From SVFI01 sp045546735 (GTDB lineage Bacteria > Bacillota > Clostridia > Lachnospirales > Lachnospiraceae): 37,375 nt of DNA. The translations under genes and the position numbers were made by a program. The notes under the pieces were generated by a model. It ran no database searches and was not told the DNA's origin. It saw only the letters and a program-made list of their open reading frames with translations. The stretch is taken from assembly GCA_045546735.1 (NCBI GenBank), contig JAZQDJ010000137.1, forward strand, positions 1 to 37,375, given 5' to 3'. Positions 15,684 to 24,000 of the stretch are shown here, in pieces (within the stretch, counting starts at the first letter, position 1; each line of letters begins with the position of its first letter).

Positions 15684-16731
15684 GGTTTTTAGAAACAGGA
15701 CCGTGACACTAGGAGACAAGATGATTTACGGATTTCTTCTGGTGCTTGTGGTCTGCTTATATATTTGGATTATTACAGATGAATATACATCACCGGGCAG
15801 TTTGTTTTTTGCGCCGAAAGAAATAACGGCCGGCGAGGATTTGGCTTATTATCACAAAAAAGAGGTAACTTGCGAAATACCGTATGTCATCAATCATGCT
15901 GTCAATTTTTATCAAGAGGAACTGTATGATGAGGGCGATGAAGACATGGAATATTACACTCACGGATATGTCGGTGTAGATGAAGATTTTGGGAATCCGT
16001 TTATCTTTTTTGTTCCGCCTGACCGCAAAGAAGAAGTGGAACAGATGATGGAAAAGACACAGGAAATATATTTTGAAGGTGCACCGAAGCAAGATATCGG
16101 TTCTTTGCAGGTAACAGGATATGTCCGTAAAAGCCGTGAGAGACATTTCCATTTTTATGAAACGGCGCTGATTAATGTATATGGCCATGCGGATTTTTTG
16201 AGCGCAGCAGGCAACAGAGTGTATGTACTGGATGATCAAAATGTTTCGTTTGGCAGCGGCTGGGAAATGTGGATGAAAATGAAAGTCACGCTTTTCTTTG
16301 TTGCGCTGGTGTGTGTAGTTGTCAGTTTTCGTTCTGCTACAGGACGTAAAAACAGAACCTATATCAGAAATTTTTTGGAAAAATATCGCATGAATGAATT
16401 TGAACTGAATCAGGAATTTGTCGCAGCGACGGAAGTGGCGCATAATTACTGGATTGGAAAAAACTATACGTTTTTTGTTATGGGAAATAAACCGTATGTT
16501 TTGTTAAATAATGAGGTTGTATTGGTATATGGTGCCAAAGAGTCGTTTCATTTACATACATTGGATAAATCACGTTTTTCGATTGGAGAAACGGAGGGGG
16601 AAATCCGGGATTTATTGGATTATTATGAAACAAACTTTCCTCGCGTTGTGATTGGCATGAATGGAGAACTACATCGGATGTTAGTGTCGGATTATGATGC
16701 ATTTCTTGAGTTGAAATACAGAAAAAATTAG
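15664..16731 (+). CDS. Two-segment membrane protein of unknown function
   Basis: 355 aa; AAAGGGG lies 6-7 nt before the ATG, inside the end of the previous gene. A first hydrophobic segment (about residues 20-40) is followed by an acidic, aromatic-rich region of about 160 aa that is presumably outside the cell. A second segment lies at about 199-218, and then a 135-aa C-terminal domain, presumably cytosolic, with stretches such as HNYWIGKNYTFFVMGNKPYV. I do not recognise either domain. It lies between another membrane protein and a peptidoglycan carboxypeptidase in one likely operon, which hints at an envelope role without proving it. Confidence 0.75.
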   Translation: MKLKMYEVFRNRTVTLGDKMIYGFLLVLVVCLYIWIITDEYTSPGSLFFAPKEITAGEDLAYYHKKEVTCEIPYVINHAVNFYQEELYDEGDEDMEYYTHGYVGVDEDFGNPFIFFVPPDRKEEVEQMMEKTQEIYFEGAPKQDIGSLQVTGYVRKSRERHFHFYETALINVYGHADFLSAAGNRVYVLDDQNVSFGSGWEMWMKMKVTLFFVALVCVVVSFRSATGRKNRTYIRNFLEKYRMNEFELNQEFVAATEVAHNYWIGKNYTFFVMGNKPYVLLNNEVVLVYGAKESFHLHTLDKSRFSIGETEGEIRDLLDYYETNFPRVVIGMNGELHRMLVSDYDAFLELKYRKN

Positions 16732-16746
16732 GACAAAGGATTTAGA

Positions 16747-17964
16747 ATGGACGAATTTAAAGTAGAAGATTTATTTGATGAAGAAGCAGAAGCATATGAG
16801 GAGCAGCGCAGGATTGAACGTCGCCGCCGTCGTATGGAAATGCGCAGGATGAAGGAGCGCCAAGAGAAAATCAGGCGTATTATGAAAATAGTGATTCCGT
16901 GCGTGGCGGTTGTTCTTATCTTACTGATTGGTAAGCTGGTGCTGACCGGGAAAGAGCCGGAGCCGGTTGTCAATGAGCCGGCAAAAGTGTATGAACCGGG
17001 GCAGGGAGATATCGCGGCGGAAAAAGAAGCGTTGATGAGTGAGCCGGAGACGGAAGTAGCAGATGAGGCAGCGACTGCGCCGGAGGAAGAAGAGGAGGCT
17101 ACGATGGCAGCGGTGACTCCTTCCGGCGGATACAGCGCAGTGGCAACGGACAATACGGCTTCTGTTCCGGGTGAAGTTGTCAGTTCTTATGCGATTTTGG
17201 TTGATACGCAAAGCGGTGAGATTATTGCGCAGCGTAACGCAAAGACGATTATTAATCCGGCGTCTATGACGAAAGTACTTACGGTACTTGTGGCAGCAGA
17301 ACATGTGACGGATTTGGACGATACATTTACGATTACACAGGAAATTACCGATTACAGCTTCAGCAATGACTGCAGCAATGTCGGTTGGGATGTCGGTGAG
17401 GTTGTGACGGTCAGAGACCTTTTTTACGGAACCGTACTTCCGTCCGGCGGTGATGCAGCGGTCGGACTTGCCGAGTATGTAGCGGGATCTCATGAGGCGT
17501 TTGTAGATTTGATGAATGCCAAATTAGAAGAACTCGGACTTTCTTCGACAGCGCATTTTACAAACTGTGTCGGACTTTATGATGAAAACCACTATTGTAC
17601 AGTTTATGATATGGCGATGATTTTGCAGGCGGCACTTGATAATCCGATTTGCCGCGAGGCTTTGTCTGCCAAGAAATATACAACAACGGCGACAGAACAG
17701 CATCCGGAAGGGTTGCTCATCTCTAACTGGTTTTTGCGCCGTATCGAGGATAAAGACGCCGGCGGCTTCGTGCTTGCAGGAAAGACGGGATATGTTGTCC
17801 AGTCCGGAAGCTGCGCAGCAAGCTGTGCGCTCGACAGTGAAGAAAATGAATACATTTGTGTGACTGCAGACTCGACAAGCAGTTGGCGTTGTATTTATGA
17901 TCATGTAGATATTTACAAAAAGTTTTTACCACAAAGTGAGTCGGATACATCCGTATCTGAGTAA
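16747..17964 (+). CDS. D-alanyl-D-alanine carboxypeptidase (S11 family, N-terminally anchored)
   Basis: 405 aa; AAAGGA precedes the ATG. Unusually for the family it begins with a highly charged cytosolic segment (acidic, then Arg-rich, predicted coiled coil, residues 1-45). One membrane helix follows (about 47-67), then a Glu/Ala linker, then the peptidase domain. Active-site motifs are S-M-T-K at 173-176 (nucleophile Ser173 and Lys176) and K-T-G at 346-348. The SxN motif reads S-G-G at 233-235, so the usual Asn is Gly. The enzyme should trim the terminal D-Ala from peptidoglycan stem peptides at the outer face of the membrane. It lies 15 nt after the previous gene and 20 nt before the MFS gene, in one operon. 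Confidence 0.9.
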   Translation: MDEFKVEDLFDEEAEAYEEQRRIERRRRRMEMRRMKERQEKIRRIMKIVIPCVAVVLILLIGKLVLTGKEPEPVVNEPAKVYEPGQGDIAAEKEALMSEPETEVADEAATAPEEEEEATMAAVTPSGGYSAVATDNTASVPGEVVSSYAILVDTQSGEIIAQRNAKTIINPASMTKVLTVLVAAEHVTDLDDTFTITQEITDYSFSNDCSNVGWDVGEVVTVRDLFYGTVLPSGGDAAVGLAEYVAGSHEAFVDLMNAKLEELGLSSTAHFTNCVGLYDENHYCTVYDMAMILQAALDNPICREALSAKKYTTTATEQHPEGLLISNWFLRRIEDKDAGGFVLAGKTGYVVQSGSCAASCALDSEENEYICVTADSTSSWRCIYDHVDIYKKFLPQSESDTSVSE

Positions 17965-17984
17965 ACGGTGACAGAGGTAAAAAT

Positions 17985-19142
17985 ATGTATTCGATCTTAC
18001 TTGTAATTATTTATATTGCATTTATTTCACTCGGACTTCCGGATTCTGTTCTGGGATCTGCGTGGCCGATTATATATCAGGAGATGAATGTTCCGGTATC
18101 TTATGCAGGAATTATCTCTATGATTATTTCAGCATGTACCATTGTTTCCAGTATGAATATCAACCGCGCCGCAGCACGGCTTGGTACAGGTCTTTTGACG
18201 GCGGTCAGCGTTGCGATGACGGCGATGGGACTTTTCGGGTTTGCTGCGAGTAACTCTTTTCTTTCCCTTTGCCTATGGTCGGTACCGTACGGGCTTGGCG
18301 CCGGATGCGTGGATGCAGCCCTTAATAATTTTGTGGCTCTTCATTACAAGTCCAAGCATATGAGCTGGCTACATTGCTTTTGGGGAATCGGTGCGACTGC
18401 GGGACCGTATATTATGGGATTTTGTCTGGCGGGGGGATTGCGCTGGACAAAAGGATATTTGATGATCGGAGTGCTCCAGGCAATTTTAAGTGCGGCATTG
18501 TTTCTCACTCTTCCGCTTTGGAAAGGAAATGACCGGATGCAGACCGGTAAGGACGGAAAAGTCAAGGTACTTTCTATTCGCGAGATTTTGCGCATGAAAG
18601 GTGCGAAAAATGTGTTGGTGGCTTTTTTCTGTTATTGCTGTTATGAGTCAACTGCCGGTCTTTGGGCGAGTAGCTACATGACTTTGCATTGCGGAATAGA
18701 TGTCGGGACAGCGGCGAGATGGGCGGCGCTGTTTTACATGGGAATCACCATCGGACGTTTTCTGTCGGGGTTTGTTTCCGACAAATTCGGGGATAAAAAT
18801 ATGACCAGGATTGGTCAGGGAACGGCGCTTGTAGGAGGAATGATTTTACTGATTTTTCGCGCCCCGACAGCGGTTTTGGCAGGCCTTCTGCTGTTTGGAC
18901 TTGGCTGTGCGCCGATTTATCCGAGTATGCTTCATGCGACTCCGGAGCGTTTCGGTGCGGAAAATTCGCAGGCACTTATGGGAGTACAGATGGGGTTTGC
19001 GTACATCGGAATTACGATTATGCCAACTGTTTTCGGGTGGATTGCAGAGTATATTTCGATTGGTTTTTATGCAGCCTATCTGATTTTGTTTTTGGTGATA
19101 CAGATTGTTTTTGTGGAAAATTTAAATCGGAAGAAAAGATAA
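17985..19142 (+). CDS. MFS transporter
   Basis: 385 aa with about 12 hydrophobic segments, at the compact end of the major facilitator superfamily. AGAGGT precedes the ATG. Features are LGLPDSVLGSAWP near the N-terminus, the conserved VPYGLGAGCVDAALNNF in segment 4-5, and GRFLSGFVSDKFGDKN between segments 8 and 9, the repeat of MFS motif A. The N-terminal stretch is like sugar/FucP-like or YfkF-like exporters, but the substrate cannot be read from sequence. It is last in the operon begun at 15017. No strong terminator follows, only a 6-bp TTTCCT/AGGAAA hairpin with T6 that overlaps the proS promoter region. Confidence 0.85.
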   Translation: MYSILLVIIYIAFISLGLPDSVLGSAWPIIYQEMNVPVSYAGIISMIISACTIVSSMNINRAAARLGTGLLTAVSVAMTAMGLFGFAASNSFLSLCLWSVPYGLGAGCVDAALNNFVALHYKSKHMSWLHCFWGIGATAGPYIMGFCLAGGLRWTKGYLMIGVLQAILSAALFLTLPLWKGNDRMQTGKDGKVKVLSIREILRMKGAKNVLVAFFCYCCYESTAGLWASSYMTLHCGIDVGTAARWAALFYMGITIGRFLSGFVSDKFGDKNMTRIGQGTALVGGMILLIFRAPTAVLAGLLLFGLGCAPIYPSMLHATPERFGAENSQALMGVQMGFAYIGITIMPTVFGWIAEYISIGFYAAYLILFLVIQIVFVENLNRKKR

Positions 19143-19146
19143 TATC

Positions 19147-19175
19147 TTGACAAAAGAGAAAACCTTTCCTACAAT
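19147..19175 (+). promoter_or_regulatory. Promoter of the T-box-proS unit
   Basis: A perfect TTGACA (19147-19152), a 17-bp spacer and TACAAT (19170-19175). It starts four bases after the stop codon of the MFS gene. Confidence 0.85.
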
Positions 19176-19198
19176 CAGTAAAGGAAATAGGATTTTTT

Positions 19199-19395
19199 GC
19201 GATGAAGAGGATTAGTACATTGTGGAACCGTCCCAGAGAGAGAGCTGTTGGTGAGAGGCTCTTACGGGGAAGCAACGGAACCTACCTCGGAGCTCCGTGT
19301 GAAAATACGGCGTAGCACCGGCGTTAACGGTAGGATGAGAAAGAATTAGGGTGGTACCGCCGGCTTCGGCCCCTTTGTGGTATCAGCCTTTTTTT
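19199..19395 (+). promoter_or_regulatory. Proline-specific T-box riboswitch
   Basis: The hallmark T-box sequence AGGGTGGTACCGC is at 19348-19360. Upstream lie the Stem I elements GATGAAGAGG, AGAGAGAGAGC, TTGGTGAGAG and the GAA-NNN-ACC-TCGGAGC specifier region, in which CCT (19281-19283) is the likely specifier codon for proline. The terminator is formed by GGGTGGTACCGC with GTGGTATCAGCC (19377-19388), 11 of 12 pairs, and ends in T7. Uncharged tRNA-Pro should pair with CCT and the T-box bulge, favour the antiterminator and let transcription reach proS. The identity of the downstream gene agrees with the specifier. Confidence 0.93.
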
Positions 19396-19433
19396 ATTGC
19401 TTAAACGGATGAAAAGAAAAGAGGAGAAAGAAA

Positions 19434-20879
19434 ATGGCAGACAAGAAATTAGTAGAAGCGATTACTGCGATGGATGTGGACTTTGCCCAGTGGTATACAG
19501 ATGTGGTAAAGAAAGCAGAGCTCATCGATTACACAAGTGTAAAGGGTTGTATGGTTCTTAAACCTGCAGGATATGCGATTTGGGAGCTCATTCAAAAACA
19601 GCTTGATGCAATGTTCAAAGCGACAGGTGTAGAAAATGTATATCTTCCGATGTTCATTCCGGAAAGTCTTCTTCAGAAAGAAAAAGATCATGTAGAAGGA
19701 TTTGCACCGGAAGTAGCATGGGTGACACACGGCGGTTTAAATCCGCTTCAGGAGAGAATGTGTGTCAGACCGACTTCTGAGACATTGTTCTGTGATTTTT
19801 ATAAAAATGAAATCCAGTCATACCGCGATCTTCCGAAGAACTACAACCAGTGGTGTTCGGTAGTACGTTGGGAAAAAGAGACAAGACCTTTCCTTCGCAG
19901 CCGTGAGTTCTTATGGCAGGAAGGTCATACGGTACATGCAACAGCGCAGGAAGCAGAAGAGAGAACGGTACAGATGCTGAATGTATATGCAGATTTCTGT
20001 GAGAACGTTCTTGCAATGCCTGTTATCAAAGGCCGTAAGACAGAAAAAGAAAAATTTGCAGGTGCAGAGGCAACTTACACGATCGAAGCATTGATGCATG
20101 ACGGAAAAGCACTTCAGTCAGGAACAAGCCACAACTTCGGTGACGGATTTGCAAAAGCATTCGGTATTCAGTATACAGACAAAAACAACAAACTTCAGTA
20201 TGCGCATCAGACTTCCTGGGGAATGACAACACGTCTTATCGGTGCCATCATCATGGTACACGGTGATGATTCCGGTCTTGTGCTTCCTCCGAGAGTAGCG
20301 CCGACACAGGTTATGATTATTCCGATCCGTCAGCAGGCAGAAGGAGTACTTGATAAAGCATTTGAACTCAAAGACCGCCTTGCAGCAGCAGGAAAAGAAG
20401 GCCTGCGCGTGAAAGTGGACGACACAGACAAGAGTCCGGGATGGAAATTCTCTGAGTGCGAGATGCGCGGAATTCCGGTACGTGTGGAAATCGGACCGAA
20501 GGATATTGAGGCAAATAAATGCGTTCTTGTCCGTCGTGACACAAGAGAGAAGATGGAGTGCAGTCTTGATGAAATTGAAACAAAGGTAGTAGAGCTTCTT
20601 GATAAGATGCAGGTAGAAATGCTTGAAAATGCAAGAGCACACAGAGACGAGCACACATATGTGGCTCATAACATGGAAGAGTTTGAGAAACTCTTTACAG
20701 AGAAATCAGGTTTCGTAAAAGCAATGTGGTGTGAAGATCAGGCATGTGAAGACCTCATTAAAGAGAAACTCAGCGTGACAAGCCGCTGTATGCCATGGGA
20801 GCAGGAAAAGATTACAGATACATGTGTATGCTGCGGAAAGCCTGCAACAAAGATGGTTTATTGGGGAAGAGCGTACTAA
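19434..20879 (+). CDS. proS: Proline-tRNA ligase
   Basis: 481 aa; GAGGAGAAAGAAA precedes the ATG. Class II aminoacyl-tRNA synthetase that charges tRNA-Pro with proline and ATP in the cytosol. Motif 2 region: RPTSETLFCDFYK, then RWEKETRPFLRSREFLWQEGHT. Motif 3 region: GMTTRLIGAIIMVHGDD. The length and the C-terminal zinc-type cysteines (CEDQACED and TCVCCGKP), ending in -Y, are typical of the short, eukaryote/archaeon-like ProRS found in many Clostridia. It lacks the roughly 180-aa editing insertion of the E. coli type, so alanine mischarging would have to be cleared by a separate protein. It is controlled by the T-box in front of it. Confidence 0.96.
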   Translation: MADKKLVEAITAMDVDFAQWYTDVVKKAELIDYTSVKGCMVLKPAGYAIWELIQKQLDAMFKATGVENVYLPMFIPESLLQKEKDHVEGFAPEVAWVTHGGLNPLQERMCVRPTSETLFCDFYKNEIQSYRDLPKNYNQWCSVVRWEKETRPFLRSREFLWQEGHTVHATAQEAEERTVQMLNVYADFCENVLAMPVIKGRKTEKEKFAGAEATYTIEALMHDGKALQSGTSHNFGDGFAKAFGIQYTDKNNKLQYAHQTSWGMTTRLIGAIIMVHGDDSGLVLPPRVAPTQVMIIPIRQQAEGVLDKAFELKDRLAAAGKEGLRVKVDDTDKSPGWKFSECEMRGIPVRVEIGPKDIEANKCVLVRRDTREKMECSLDEIETKVVELLDKMQVEMLENARAHRDEHTYVAHNMEEFEKLFTEKSGFVKAMWCEDQACEDLIKEKLSVTSRCMPWEQEKITDTCVCCGKPATKMVYWGRAY

Positions 20880-20942
20880 GATTTGTTAGTTTTTGACAAA
20901 GAGACAGGCGCTGCGTGCCCGAGCACTTATAACAAATGAACA

Positions 20943-20992
20943 AAAGAACCCGTTACTTTTTGGCGTTTCGTCAATGGCGGGTTCTTTTTTTA
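20943..20992 (+). terminator. Terminator of proS
   Basis: AAAGAACCCG (20943-20952) pairs perfectly with CGGGTTCTTT (20978-20987), followed by further T. The loop holds the 14-bp box shared with the upstream region of the second giant gene. Confidence 0.85.
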
Positions 20993-21022
20993 TTATTTAT
21001 ACTGAAAATAGTGGGGTTTTAT
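20966..21022 (+). promoter_or_regulatory. Upstream element of the first giant gene (copy A)
   Basis: TTTCGTCAATGGCG (20966-20979), a 16-bp gap, then TTTATACT (20996-21003) and AAATAGTGGGGTTTT. The same parts occur in the same order with the same 16-bp gap before the second giant gene (35619-35676). TATACT (20998-21003) is the likely -10. The -35 position carries part of the 14-bp box and does not resemble TTGACA, so an activator or an alternative sigma factor is plausible. The ATG is about 60 nt downstream of the -10. Confidence 0.55.
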
Positions 21023-21065
21023 AACTAGTTTACATTAAGTATAAAGAGAAAGTGAGACGGTAGCC

Positions 21066-24000
21066 ATGAGAGGAAAGGAAAGAGGATTTAGATTAATTGC
21101 AGTATTTTTGGCATTTGTAATGCTCGTGGAGATGGCGGGGGTTCATCTCGGAACTCTGGTTTTTGCGACAGAGGCAGAAAATGCAACTTCCATCGTGTCC
21201 GATAACACAACGGAAGTTTCTGTAGAGACAGATATGGAAGCAGAAACACAGGTAGAAGGAAATTTGCCGCAGGAGCAGCAGGAGCCGGATGTGCAGGTTC
21301 AGGAGGAAATTTCGGTAGAAACGGAAGAACCGGTTGCTGAGCAGGCGGAAATAGAGAAGGCTACGATTGAGTTGTCGTGCACGGATTTTTCTTCATGGGG
21401 TGGAGTGAAGCTTGCGTGGACAGCGGAAGATGTGAGCGGACTCTCGCTTTTTCATGTGTATAAAGACGGGGCGTATATTGGGGCAAGAAAGATAAGCAGT
21501 TCAGCAACCTATTCTTTTACTGATTATAATGTGGTACAGAACGGAAGCTATACTTATCAGGTGTTCGGAATTGACAGCGAAGGTGCGCAGGTTCAGAGAA
21601 GTGAAACTTTGCTGGTTGATGTTGTGGATGATTGGTATGTGTCGTCGCATACAACATTGACAGAAGATAAGGTGGTAAAGAATCTGACGATTAACGGCAC
21701 CGGTTTAGCGCTCAATGGACATAAGCTTACTGTATTAGGAGATGTGACGTTAAATGGAAGTTCCAGCTCTTATACGGCATATCTTACTGTTGGGGACGGA
21801 ATTTTGGAGTGCAGTAATTTCTATGAAAAGGGCTATAGTTACACGGATATGACTGGTCTTAATGGATATGTTCATGTTAAGGGAGACTATATATCTACAT
21901 CAACATACTCTTACTCTCCGACATTTACCGGTGGTTGTTTAGAGATTGAAGGAAATTTTTCTAATGTTGAGTCTGTAAAATCATTTTATGCAAACGGAAC
22001 ACACAGAGTTGTTTTAAGTGGTGAAGAAAAGCAGACAATTAGTTTTAATGAAAATAATCATCGTTTTGGTATTTTGGAAATAAAAAACACCAGCGAAGAA
22101 GGTTTTTATTTTGAAGGACCTGTTTATGCTACTGAGTTCATTACAAATGGATGTAATGTAGATATCAATGTGAGAAATGGCGTTACAGGTTGGACATTAA
22201 ATGAAGATGAGATAATTAATGGTGATTTGATTCTTGTAGGCGATACATTGGATTTAAATGGACATAAATTAACAGTCAATGGAAATTTACTTCATGCAAG
22301 CGGTAATATTAATGTCAATGGCGGTACATTGGATGTAAAAGGCGACTATACAATCCAGTATCAGACCAATACAGCCGGCGAAGACATTGTTATGGGAAGT
22401 GGCGGACTTTTGAAAATGATCAATGCAAATGATCATGTAATAGTCGGCGGCACATTTTTAATGAGTTCTTTACATGATCATTCACAGTACTTGACAAATG
22501 GTGTATTAGAAGTAAAAGGTGATGTGATTCAGACGCTAGGAAATGGTGTAAGCAATGTTTGTTTTAGAACAACAAACAATTTTAAACTGCTTTTAAGCGG
22601 GAATGGTTTACAAACAGTTACATGTTCAGAGATAAGAATTGCCAATTTGGAAATAACGAATTCCAGTAAAGATGGCGTGATTTTCGGAAGCGAAGAAGAA
22701 CCAACCAATTACAATAATAATCGTATAGTTGTGACGGGTTTATTAAATGATAATGGAAACAAATCAAAAGGTTATGTGTGTCTTTATGAGACATCTAGCC
22801 TTGCAAATAATACATTTAATGGAAACGTTTGGATTAGGGATTATCTTAACTACAATTATGAAGGGAAAACATCACCATGGATTATCGAAGGTAACTTGTA
22901 TCAAAACGGGGGCTATTATTATAGAGGAGATGTAACGGTAAAAGGAAATTACTATTTAAGTAGCGGCGCATATTTGAAAGGTAATACGCTAAAGGTAGAA
23001 GGAGACTCGACACTAAATGGATACTTCGACTATATGGAAGGAGGAACTTTCTGGTGTGATGGAGATGTAACTACTACATCCGGATTTGATATGGAGCATC
23101 CGGACGATTATGTCTATATTGGTGGGGATTATACCAGTAGTGAGTATTCTAATTATTATGATTGTTTTACCGGAACTATGGAGGTAAAAGGTGATTTTAT
23201 TCATACGGCAGGAACGTATCAGCCGGAGAAAGATCATACAGTTATTCTAAGCGGTACAGAAAAACAAACAGTACAATTTGCGTCTGAAAGCAGTGCTTTT
23301 AATAAATTGATTCTTTTAAATTCCAGTGCAGATGGAATCTATGCAGAAGGGGGATTGCGAGCGGCCAATATTACATGGAATAATTGTAAAGTGACAGGTG
23401 GATCGGATGGAACTTATGGCTATAAATTGACAAAAGATACAACGCTTCAGGGAGATTTTTGTTTATCAGCAGGAGAAATGGATCTTAATGGTTATGAATT
23501 AACAATAACCGGAAATTTGATTCATGCCGGCGGAACGTTGAATATTAATGGCGGTAAATTGGTTGTAAAGAAAGATTATCGCCTGCAAACTGAAACAAAA
23601 GCAGAGGATGATTCTGTAACATATAGTGCCGGAAATGGAAATTTGGTTATGATAAATGAGAATGATCGAGTTGTTGTTTACGGTGATTTTGTGATGGGAT
23701 CAAGAACTGCTAGTGAAGGTAATTTAACTGCAGGTATATTGGAAGTAAAAGGAAATGTTGAACAGATTACATATATTAATGCAAAAAACTTTGTTACGAC
23801 AGATGATTTCAAGTTGCTTTTGAGCGGAACTTCAAAACAGTTAATAACCTTTGCTAATTCAGTAGAAGACGGCTCTCGAATTGCTAATCTTGAAATTAAA
23901 AATACGAGTGAAGAGGGTGTTGTTTTCGGGGAAAACAAAGTTGTAGTAACCGGGTTGTTAAATGATAACGGTAATAAAACAAGTGGTTATGTTATTGTAA

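Noticed and set aside
15790..16443. Antisense ORF of 217 aa over the second membrane protein
   Set aside because: The plus-strand gene has an RBS, coupled neighbours and proper membrane segments; the antisense frame has none of these.
16921..17493. Antisense ORF of 190 aa over the carboxypeptidase
   Set aside because: Overlaps the active-site coding part of a clear S11 enzyme; Arg/Cys-rich shadow.
20118..20669. Antisense ORF of 183 aa within proS
   Set aside because: It lies wholly inside a firmly identified gene, has no RBS and has the Cys/His/Leu-rich composition typical of a reverse-strand shadow.
20966..20973. TTTCGTCA as a Spo0A box
   Set aside because: It resembles the reverse of the 0A box (TTCGACA) but has a mismatch in the core, and the conserved unit extends well beyond it.
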